A stretch of 5,349 nucleotides of DNA. Origin: Planctomycetota bacterium (lineage in GTDB: Bacteria; Planctomycetota; Planctomycetia; Pirellulales; UBA1268). A program made the translations under genes and the position numbers. The stretch is taken from assembly GCA_003670825.1 (NCBI GenBank), contig QWQL01000191.1, positions 1 through 5,349 of the forward strand. Reading direction: 5' to 3'. A model generated the notes under the pieces. The model was not told the origin of the DNA and did not search any database. It worked only from the letters and a program-made list of their open reading frames with translations. This document shows, piece after piece, positions 1-5,349 of the stretch (positions are counted from its first letter, which is position 1; the number at the start of each line of letters is the position of its first letter).

Positions 1-986
1 CGCCGCCAGCCGAGCGGCACCTGCGGGTAGGGATAGAACGGACCGATGTACGGCCAGGCCGTCGGCGAATACTGCGTCGGATACTGCACGGCGGCGTAGT
101 TGGGCGACGCGGCGTAGCTCGGCCAGGCGTAGTTGGGCATGTTCGGCCCATCGCCACGCATCGGTACCGGCGGCATGCCGACCCCCGTGCCGCCCATCGC
201 CATCGGACCGCCGCCGCCCATTCCGCCGGGGCCGCCGGGGCCGCCTTGCCCCATGCCGCCCTGCCCGCCCATGCCACCGGGGCCACTCATGCCACCGGGC
301 CCGCCCGCACCGCCTTCGCTGTATCGCATCGTGCCCGGCACCATCTGGCCGTCCTGCACGGGGCAGTCGTAGCCGCCGGGGCCGGGGAGCGTCATCGGCT
401 CCTGCATGTTGGTCCGCATCGCCCCGCGGTGCCGGGGATCCTGCTGCTGGCCGGGGTTCATCGGCCGGCCCGTAGGCGTGCCGTAGGGCATGGGTCGCGG
501 CCCCCGCGGCTGACCAGCCGGTGCCGTGCCGCGGACAAGCTGGACCTGGCCTCCCGCCGCCTCAGACGCGTCACCGCCGGCGAACAGGAGCCCACCGGTC
601 ATCACTGCGAGCGGATTTTTCTTCGGGGGCGGGGCGGCGGGCTGCGGCACACCCGCCGCATTCCAGGCCGACGACGGCATCGCCAGGCTGCCACCCGTTG
701 CCTGCGGCGCGTTACCCTCGATCACGAGCCGGTTGACGACCCGCTCGACGCCGGGCGTCGTCTCGGCGATGCCCATGGCCGCCGAAAGCTGCTTCTCGTC
801 TGAGACGCGGCCTTCAAGCCAGACGGTGCCAGACTTACTCTTCACGTTGACTCGATAGCCGGTCAGCGCTCCGGAGTCTCGCAGTTGACCGGCGACGGAT
901 GCCGCCAGGTCATCGGCACGCCCCACCGCCGTCAGGCACGCCGACGCGAGAGCAGCGAGCAGAAACGTGGTCTTGGAAATGGACAT
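1..986 (-). CDS. Secreted BON-domain protein with Gly/Met-rich linker and aromatic tail (3' end outside window)
   Basis: 328 codons are visible and no stop is reached before the left edge. The ATG at 986 follows a good AAGGGAG ribosome-binding site with 6 bases between. Residues 1-24 form a signal peptide (Lys5, hydrophobic core 8-21, likely cut after Gly-Arg-Ala24). Cys17 in LASAC also fits a loose lipobox, so a lipoprotein is possible. Residues 26-91 form one BON domain: an N-terminal helix, the strand-turn pattern SGTVWLEGRVSDEKQ, then GVERVVNRLVI. BON domains are found in envelope proteins such as OsmY and are thought to bind membrane or other envelope surfaces. Residues about 92-224 are Pro/Gly-rich and probably disordered. 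Residues 225-271 are a GPGGM-type repeat tract. Residues 282-328 are rich in Tyr, Trp and Pro (NYAWPSYAA, AWPYIGPFYPYPQ). I recall similar tails in Pirellulales BON proteins, but the exact role is unknown. The domain call is firm; function is inferred only as extracytoplasmic. Confidence 0.85.
   Translation of the reverse strand, partial: MSISKTTFLLAALASACLTAVGRADDLAASVAGQLRDSGALTGYRVNVKSKSGTVWLEGRVSDEKQLSAAMGIAETTPGVERVVNRLVIEGNAPQATGGSLAMPSSAWNAAGVPQPAAPPPKKNPLAVMTGGLLFAGGDASEAAGGQVQLVRGTAPAGQPRGPRPMPYGTPTGRPMNPGQQQDPRHRGAMRTNMQEPMTLPGPGGYDCPVQDGQMVPGTMRYSEGGAGGPGGMSGPGGMGGQGGMGQGGPGGPGGMGGGGPMAMGGTGVGMPPVPMRGDGPNMPNYAWPSYAASPNYAAVQYPTQYSPTAWPYIGPFYPYPQVPLGWR
174..314 (-). repeat. Low-complexity Gly/Met/Pro tract within the BON-protein gene
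   Basis: This stretch encodes residues 225-271 of the BON protein. It is built almost entirely from Gly with interspersed Met, Pro and Gln, in short irregular units such as GPGGM and GQGGM. The units are imperfect, so the tract looks like slippage-prone low-complexity coding DNA and not an exact tandem array. On the opposite strand it reads as a Pro-rich open frame, which is an artefact of the same composition. Confidence 0.75.
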
Positions 987-1183
987 GGATCACTCCCTTG
1001 GCTTCGAATCCGGCGGAGGACACGGGTCGCATCGCCGCGGGCGGCGACCGGTCGAGCACTCCGGCCGTCTTGTCTTCGGCTGTCGGTCGCAGCGAAGGGG
1101 AGTTTTTTTCCGGTTCCAACGGAAAGCGGGCTGATGCCGGCAACGCGGGTGGGATGGGCGAGGTGCGGCCCTCCCGACTGCGG
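987..1183. other. Intergenic region between symporter and BON-protein genes
   Basis: 197 bases between two co-oriented minus-strand genes. It holds the BON-gene ribosome-binding site at its left end, a perfect 10-base palindrome CGACCGGTCG (1045-1054), and a 6-bp hairpin TTTCCG/CGGAAA (1107-1112 with 1120-1125). The hairpin is flanked by a T run at 1103-1109. For minus-strand transcripts this gives an A tract after the stem, so it is not a normal intrinsic terminator. I found no convincing sigma-70-type promoter. The length suggests that the BON gene could have its own promoter. Confidence 0.5.
993..999 (-). promoter_or_regulatory. Ribosome-binding site of the BON-protein gene
   Basis: On the minus strand this reads AAGGGAG and lies 6 bases before the ATG at 986. 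It is the best Shine-Dalgarno match among the four genes here and fixes that start. The ATG is also the one that gives a well-formed signal peptide. Confidence 0.7.
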
Positions 1184-2599
1184 TCACGCCGGGTGCTCCG
1201 TCGCCGGCTCCTCCGCGTCCCCGGAGACACAGGTGGCCACCACCAGGTCGCCGGTCACATTCAGGACCGTGCGGCACATGTCGAGGATCCGGTCGACGCC
1301 CATGATGATCCCGATGCCCTCCCCGGGAACGCCGACCGACCGCATCAGCACCACGATCAGCGGCAGCGATCCCCCAGGAACTCCCGCCGTGCCGATCCCC
1401 GCCAGGATCGACATGAGCACCACCATCACCTGCTGCCCCAGCGACAACTCCACGCCAAACACCTGAGCCAGGAACAGCACCACCACGCCTTCGTACAGGG
1501 CCGTTCCGTTCTGGTTTCCTGTCGCTCCCACCGTCAGCACGAAGCGGGCCGTCTCACGCGGCAGCTGCAGATTCTGCTCCGCCACCCGCAGGGCCGTTGG
1601 CAGCGTCGCGTTTGAGGAAGAGGTGCCAAACGCCACCTGCATGGCCTCCGAGATCTTTGCGAAAAACGCCAGGGGCGTCACCCGGCTGAACAGCGTCAGC
1701 ACCAGGGGATAGACCACCACCAGTTGCAGCAGGAGCCCCAGCAACACGGTCACCGCAAACCAGGCGAGCGTGACGAGCACCTCGTATCCCAGCGTCGCCA
1801 CGATGGAGAAGACCAGGCAGCCCGCTCCCAGCGGAGCCAACGTCATCGCCCAGCCAATGATCGTCATGGCCACCGAGTTCAACCCTTCCAGGAACGAAAT
1901 CACCCCTCGGCACTCGGCAGGCTTCGCGGCCAGCGCAGCCCCCAGAAACAACGAGGCGAACATCACAGCGAGCATCCCGTTTCCCTTGGAACTGCCGTCG
2001 ATCGCGCCGGCCATCTCCTGGAGGGGATTCTCGGGGATCATGTCGATCACGATGTCCCGAACCGACTTCGCCTTGCTCGCCTTCTGGCCAACATCGGCCG
2101 AGCCTGCCGCGTTGCGCTCGACCAGCGCCTGCCTCGCTTCCGCAGAGAGCGCATCACCGGGGCGGATCAGATTGACCAGCGTGAGCCCCAGCAGCACGGC
2201 ACTTGCTGACAGGATGCCCGAGAAGAGCAGCGTCCGTAGGCCGATTCGCCCGAGCTTCCGCACATCGCCGATCTCCACTACCGCCAGGGCGAGCGCCGAG
2301 ACCACCAGGGGCAGCACCACCATGAACATCAGTCGGAGAAACAGCCGGCCGATCACCGTGGTCACGTTCTGGCAGAACCAGTCGAGGCCATCATGCACGC
2401 GATCGCCATTCAGATCCCACGCGGCCACCCCGTCAACTGGCGCTCCGGGTCGCAGCAGCACGTTCGCCACCATCCCCAGCACCGCTCCCAGCAGCAACCC
2501 GATGAGGATTCGACGGGCCGACGGATCTCCGCCAGGCGTAGCGGTCGCGTCGCGTGAGGCCGTGGATGACCCGGCAGGAGGAGCCGTCGATGAAGGCAT
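1184..2599 (-). CDS. Dicarboxylate/amino acid:cation symporter (DAACS family, GltP/DctA/EAAT-like)
   Basis: 471-residue inner-membrane secondary transporter, predicted to import an acidic amino acid or C4-dicarboxylate with Na+ or H+. I chose ATG 2599 because GAGG lies 5 bases before it; an in-frame GTG at 2629 would add ten residues without a ribosome-binding site. Residues 1-30 are hydrophilic and Ser/Thr/Ala-rich. Membrane helices lie at about 31-50, 83-108, 122-145, 208-225, 244-269 and 274-304. Family hallmarks follow in order: HP1 serine motif SSSNATLP (327-334), TM7 GATGNQNGTALYE (358-370), HP2 tip GIGTAGVPGGS (401-411), and TM8 DRILDMCRTVLNVTGD (436-451). By comparison with archaeal GltPh, the TM8 residues D436, D440, R443, T444, N447 and D451 match the substrate and Na+ site; the Arg favours acidic substrates. 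TM7 has NQN where the family usually has NMD. An acidic DLNGDRVHD loop lies after TM1. The family is certain; the exact substrate is not. Confidence 0.93.
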   Translation of the reverse strand: MPSSTAPPAGSSTASRDATATPGGDPSARRILIGLLLGAVLGMVANVLLRPGAPVDGVAAWDLNGDRVHDGLDWFCQNVTTVIGRLFLRLMFMVVLPLVVSALALAVVEIGDVRKLGRIGLRTLLFSGILSASAVLLGLTLVNLIRPGDALSAEARQALVERNAAGSADVGQKASKAKSVRDIVIDMIPENPLQEMAGAIDGSSKGNGMLAVMFASLFLGAALAAKPAECRGVISFLEGLNSVAMTIIGWAMTLAPLGAGCLVFSIVATLGYEVLVTLAWFAVTVLLGLLLQLVVVYPLVLTLFSRVTPLAFFAKISEAMQVAFGTSSSNATLPTALRVAEQNLQLPRETARFVLTVGATGNQNGTALYEGVVVLFLAQVFGVELSLGQQVMVVLMSILAGIGTAGVPGGSLPLIVVLMRSVGVPGEGIGIIMGVDRILDMCRTVLNVTGDLVVATCVSGDAEEPATEHPA

Positions 2600-2718
2600 G
2601 CCGACCTCGCGGTGAATGAAAAGGACCACACGATCAAGCTGGCCAATGACCGAGCCCGATCACAGCTCGGGCATCATCGCTGTCGATACCAATGGCACTC
2701 CACGGGGTGCCGCCGTCT
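2600..2718. other. Intergenic region between pckG and symporter genes
   Basis: 119 bases separate the pckG stop from the symporter start, both on the minus strand. A 6-bp stem GCCCGA/TCGGGC (2654-2659 with 2667-2672, 7-base loop) could form in RNA of either strand. It lacks a following U tract on either strand, so it is at best a weak pause or a Rho-dependent end. I see no clear promoter hexamers. Whether the two genes share one transcript cannot be decided from the sequence. Confidence 0.4.
2605..2608 (-). promoter_or_regulatory. Ribosome-binding site of the symporter gene
   Basis: On the minus strand this reads GAGG, 5 bases before the ATG at 2599. It supports the ATG over the GTG codon at 2629, which has no comparable site upstream. 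The match is short, so confidence is moderate. Confidence 0.5.
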
Positions 2719-4545
2719 TCACATCCTGCAGATCAGCAGTTCCCGCTCGTAGACCAGTTCCTTGGGCAGGTGCGAGTGCAGGTCGATGAAGAGTTCTTCG
2801 TGGCCCAGCACCTCGGCCCGCCAGGCGGCGCGATCGAAGGACTGGAGTTCGTCAAACTTCTCCTGCGAGAAGTCGAGGCCGGTCCAATCGATGTCTTTGT
2901 AGCGGGGCAACCAGCCGATGGGTGATTCCTTGGCGCGACCACCCGCACGAACGCGGTCGCAGATCCATTTGAGAACCCGCATGTTCTCGGAAAAACCGGG
3001 CCAGATGAACTTGCCGTCCTTGTCCTTGCGAAACCAGTTCACGTGAAAAATACGGGGCGTCTCGCTCAGGTTTCGCTGCATGTTCATCCAGTGACGGAAA
3101 TAATCTCCCATGTTGTAGCCGCAGAACGGCAGCATCGCCATCGGGTCGCGGCGGACTTTGCCCAGCGTGCCCCCGGCGGCGGCGGTCATCTCGGAGCCCA
3201 TCGTGGCGCCGACATAGACGCCGCTCGACCAGTTGAACGCCTGATACACCAGCGGCATGGTCGTCGCACGGCGACCGCCGAAGATGAAGGCGCTGATCGG
3301 GACGCCTTCGGGCTTCTCCCAATCGGGATCGATCGTCGGGCACTGTTTCGCAGGGGCGGTGAAGCGGGAGTTCGGATGGGCGGCCTTGACGCCTTTTTCC
3401 TTGGCGAGGGCGGGCGTCCAGTCGTTGCCCTGCCAGTCGATGGCGTGCGCGGGGGGTAGATCCGTCATCCCCTCCCACCAGACGCCGCCGTCGTCGGTGA
3501 GGGCGACGTTGGTAAAGATGGTGTTTTTTGCCAACGCCTGCATGGCGTTGGGATTGGTCGTGTCGCTCGTGCCGGGAGCAACGCCGAAGAACCCGGTCTC
3601 CGGGTTGATGGCGCGGAGACGCCCCTCGGCATCGGGCTTGATCCACGCGATGTCGTCACCGACGGTCCATATTTTCCAGCCCTGCTCCCGGAAATGCGGC
3701 GGCGGAATCAGCATCGCGAAGTTGGTCTTGCCGCAGGCGCTCGGGAAGGCGGCGGCAACGTAGGTTTTCTTACCCTCCGGGTTTTCGACGCCGAGGATGA
3801 GCATGTGCTCAGCCATCCAGCCCTCGTCGCGGGCCATCGCGGAAGCAATCCGTAAGGCAAAGCACTTTTTACCGAGGAGCGCGTTGCCTCCGTAGCCGGA
3901 GCCGTAACTCCAAATCTCCCGCGTTTCGGGGAAGTGCACGATGTATTTTTCGCTGTTTGATGGCCACGGCACGTCAGCCTGACCCTTGGCGAGCGGGGCG
4001 CCGACGGAGTGGACGCAGGGAACGACGCGCTTGAAATCCCGGTCGATGAGTTCGAAGACTTTCTTGCCGATCCGCGTCATGATCCGCATGTTGACGACGG
4101 CGTAGGGCGAGTCGGTGAGTTGCACGCCGATCTGCGACATCGGGGAACCCAGCGGGCCCATGCTGAAAGGCAGCACATACATGGTGCGGCCGCGCATGCA
4201 CCCGTGAAACAGCCCCTTGAGCGTCTTCCGCATCTCGAAGGGATTGACCCAGTTGTTGGTCGGGCCGGCGGCTTCTTTGGAGAGGGCGCAGATGAAGGTG
4301 CGATCTTCGACCCGGGCGACGTCACTCGCATCCGAGCGGGCCAGGAAGCAACCGGGCCACGTTTTCTGATTGAGCTTGATGAAGGAGCCGCTGGCCACCA
4401 TCTGGGCGCAGAGTCGGTCGTACTCCTCCTCTGAGCCGTCGATCCAGTGGATCGCATCCGGCTTGCAGAGGTCCGCCATTTTCTCGACCCACCGCAGCAG
4501 ATGCTGGTTGGTGCTGAGCGGCGTGGCGTGATGATGCTCGTTCAT
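2719..4545 (-). CDS. pckG: Phosphoenolpyruvate carboxykinase (GTP)
   Basis: 608 residues, the normal length for GTP-dependent PEPCK. It catalyses oxaloacetate + GTP to PEP + GDP + CO2, the entry step of gluconeogenesis, in the cytoplasm. Sequence hallmarks: Arg78 in DVARVEDRT; substrate segment SYGSGYGGNALLGKKCFALR (213-232) with Tyr218 and Mn2+ ligand Lys227; Mn2+ ligand His247 in AEHM; P-loop FPSACGKTN (267-275) with the mobile Cys271; second metal/kinase motif GDDIAW (296-301); NSRF with Arg394; FGGRR (422-426); lid loop GATMGSEMTAAA (446-457); and the guanine-binding block FHVNWFRKD to WPGFSEN (500-521). The guanine block separates it from ATP-type PckA. Residue equivalences are by comparison with remembered rat PCK1. 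A loop before GDDIAW is about four residues longer than in rat. The ATG at 4545 is chosen because homology begins just after it. The reading frame stays open to 5250, but that part is antisense to the racemase gene. The only Shine-Dalgarno candidate (GGAG, 4557-4560) is 11 bases upstream, which is far. Confidence 0.97.
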   Translation of the reverse strand: MNEHHHATPLSTNQHLLRWVEKMADLCKPDAIHWIDGSEEEYDRLCAQMVASGSFIKLNQKTWPGCFLARSDASDVARVEDRTFICALSKEAAGPTNNWVNPFEMRKTLKGLFHGCMRGRTMYVLPFSMGPLGSPMSQIGVQLTDSPYAVVNMRIMTRIGKKVFELIDRDFKRVVPCVHSVGAPLAKGQADVPWPSNSEKYIVHFPETREIWSYGSGYGGNALLGKKCFALRIASAMARDEGWMAEHMLILGVENPEGKKTYVAAAFPSACGKTNFAMLIPPPHFREQGWKIWTVGDDIAWIKPDAEGRLRAINPETGFFGVAPGTSDTTNPNAMQALAKNTIFTNVALTDDGGVWWEGMTDLPPAHAIDWQGNDWTPALAKEKGVKAAHPNSRFTAPAKQCPTIDPDWEKPEGVPISAFIFGGRRATTMPLVYQAFNWSSGVYVGATMGSEMTAAAGGTLGKVRRDPMAMLPFCGYNMGDYFRHWMNMQRNLSETPRIFHVNWFRKDKDGKFIWPGFSENMRVLKWICDRVRAGGRAKESPIGWLPRYKDIDWTGLDFSQEKFDELQSFDRAAWRAEVLGHEELFIDLHSHLPKELVYERELLICRM

Positions 4546-4644
4546 GGGGAAGCACGCTCCGACGACCGAGACCTCAGCGACGCGCGAGCGAATACGAGCA
4601 GTACAGTAAGATGCCGGTCCCAAACACACAACACGGTGCTCAAC
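4546..4644. promoter_or_regulatory. Divergent intergenic region of pckG and the racemase-like gene
   Basis: About 99 bases between the divergent starts must hold the promoters for both genes if neither is transcribed from farther away. For pckG, a weak sigma-70-like pair can be read on the minus strand: TTGTGT (4626-4631) and TACTGT (4603-4608) with a 17-base spacer. Each box matches the consensus at only about half its positions. I found no convincing pair for the plus-strand gene and no clear operator palindrome. Confidence 0.35.
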
Positions 4645-5349
4645 GTGACCAGGATCATCGCTCGCTTCATGCCCCTGGTCGCAGTCCTGATCGCCGCCTC
4701 GACGGCCGGGGCTGAGGACGCCCTCGTCTCCGCGGTCGACGCGCATCTCGCGAGCCACCCAGACGGCCTGGAGGCTTTCAGCTTCGACCGCACGAGATAC
4801 GCGGGCGATCTCTCGTCGCTCCCCATCGGCGTCTTCGATTCGGGCATCGGTGGCCTCACCGTCCTCGAGGCGCTCCTCACGCTCGACGACTTTCACAACG
4901 ACACCCTGACGCCCGGGCCCGACGGCCGAGCCGATTTTCACGACGAGCGTTTCATCTACCTCGGCGACCAGGCCAACATGCCCTACGGCAACTACGCGAA
5001 GGCCGGCAGAAGCGACTTTCTCCGCGAGTTGATCTTTAAGGATGCGATTTTTCTTCTCGGGAACCGGTACCGGGAGGAGGGCGTCATCCGCCACGACAAG
5101 CCGCCCGTGAAGGCGATCGTCATCGCCTGCAACACGGCGACGGCGTACGGCCTGGATGACCTCCGGGCGGCGGTGAATCGCTGGAATCTGCCCGTCCTCG
5201 TCGTCGGCGTCGTCGAGGCCGGAGCCCGCGGTGTGCTCGAAACCGGCCATCCCGGAGCGATCGGCGTGCTCGCCACCGTCGGCACGTGCGACAGCGGCGT
5301 CTATCCGCGCACCATCCAGGGCACGCTCGGCCTGGCGGGACGTCGGGTC
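4645..5349 (+). CDS. Exported Asp/Glu racemase family protein (MurI-like), 3' end outside window
   Basis: 235 codons are visible, open to the right edge. The GTG at 4645 gives a textbook signal peptide: Arg3 and Arg7, hydrophobic core 8-20, and cleavage after Ala-Gly-Ala23. Other in-frame starts are GTG 4636 and ATG 4669; the latter loses the charged N-region. None has a visible ribosome-binding site. A linker of about 35 residues leads to the racemase fold: PIGVFDSGIGGLTVL (60-74) with the Asp65-Ser66 pair, YLGDQANMPYG (105-115), VIACNTATA (159-167) with the first catalytic Cys162, VGVVEAGA (187-194) and IGVLATVGTCDSGVY (206-220). These are the MurI signatures in the right order; the second catalytic Cys would lie beyond the window. 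Cytoplasmic MurI makes D-glutamate for peptidoglycan. Here export predicts periplasmic action, so I do not assign murI. Segments before YLGD and before IACNT are each longer than in typical MurI, by my estimate about 10-15 residues. The family is firm; substrate and reaction are open. Confidence 0.88.
   Translation, partial: MTRIIARFMPLVAVLIAASTAGAEDALVSAVDAHLASHPDGLEAFSFDRTRYAGDLSSLPIGVFDSGIGGLTVLEALLTLDDFHNDTLTPGPDGRADFHDERFIYLGDQANMPYGNYAKAGRSDFLRELIFKDAIFLLGNRYREEGVIRHDKPPVKAIVIACNTATAYGLDDLRAAVNRWNLPVLVVGVVEAGARGVLETGHPGAIGVLATVGTCDSGVYPRTIQGTLGLAGRRV

Noticed and set aside
133..372. Plus-strand Pro-rich open frame
   Set aside because: It is the complement of the Gly-rich tract of the BON protein; high GC and repeated GGC/GGG codons produce a Pro-rich shadow.
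1103..1125. Hairpin with adjacent T run as an intrinsic terminator for the symporter gene
   Set aside because: The T run lies on the plus strand before the stem; for minus-strand RNA the stem is followed by A residues and not U, so the orientation is wrong. Plus-strand RNA would have U before the stem.
885..1615. Plus-strand open frames across the symporter 3' end and the intergenic region
   Set aside because: They lie opposite a well-supported transporter gene, show no domain or ribosome-binding site, and have the Arg/His/Pro-rich composition typical of GC-rich shadows.
1770..2615. 281-codon plus-strand open frame antisense to the symporter
   Set aside because: Its length is explained by codon bias of the gene opposite; it has no membrane, catalytic or signal features and no ribosome-binding site that I can see.
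2600..2629. GTG at 2629 as the symporter start
   Set aside because: No ribosome-binding site precedes it, while the ATG at 2599 has GAGG at 5 bases. The ten extra residues add no family feature.
2654..2672. 6-bp GC-rich hairpin as a pckG terminator
   Set aside because: The stem is short and no U tract follows on either strand; kept only as a note in the intergenic entry.
4546..5250. In-frame minus-strand extension of pckG to about 843 residues
   Set aside because: GTP-PEPCK is about 600 residues and homology starts just after the ATG at 4545. The extra 235 codons are antisense to the racemase-like gene, which has strong family motifs, and show no recognisable domain.

Overview
The window looks like a piece of a planctomycete chromosome, probably from the Pirellulales. 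This rests on high GC, on a secreted BON-domain protein with a Gly/Met-rich middle and an aromatic Tyr/Pro tail of a kind I recall from that group, and on a GTP-type PEP carboxykinase. The assignment is recognition from memory and has not been checked by a search.

Layout: three genes run leftward on the minus strand and one runs rightward at the right edge. Right to left on the minus strand they are: (i) pckG, GTP-dependent phosphoenolpyruvate carboxykinase, 4545 to 2719, complete, with every active-site motif I could check present; (ii) a dicarboxylate/amino acid:cation symporter of the DAACS (GltP/DctA/EAAT-type) family, 2599 to 1184, complete; (iii) a secreted BON-domain protein, 986 to beyond the left edge, C-terminus cut off. 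On the plus strand, divergent from pckG, a glutamate-racemase-like protein starts at about 4645 and runs off the right edge. It carries a clear N-terminal signal peptide, which is unusual for this normally cytoplasmic family.

Gaps are short: 197 bases between the BON gene and the symporter, 119 bases between the symporter and pckG, and about 99 bases between pckG and the racemase. None holds a convincing RNA gene, mobile element, CRISPR array or U-tract terminator. No stretch over 300 bases lacks a gene.

Functionally, pckG makes PEP from oxaloacetate for gluconeogenesis. The symporter next to it probably imports glutamate, aspartate or C4-dicarboxylates, which feed oxaloacetate. The two are co-oriented but the gap is too wide to prove an operon. 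The exported racemase-like protein and the BON protein both point to the cell envelope. The most notable points are the exported MurI-like protein, the NQN variant of the usually conserved NMD(GT) sodium-site motif in the symporter, and an EF-hand-like DxNxDxxxD loop inserted after the symporter's first membrane helix.
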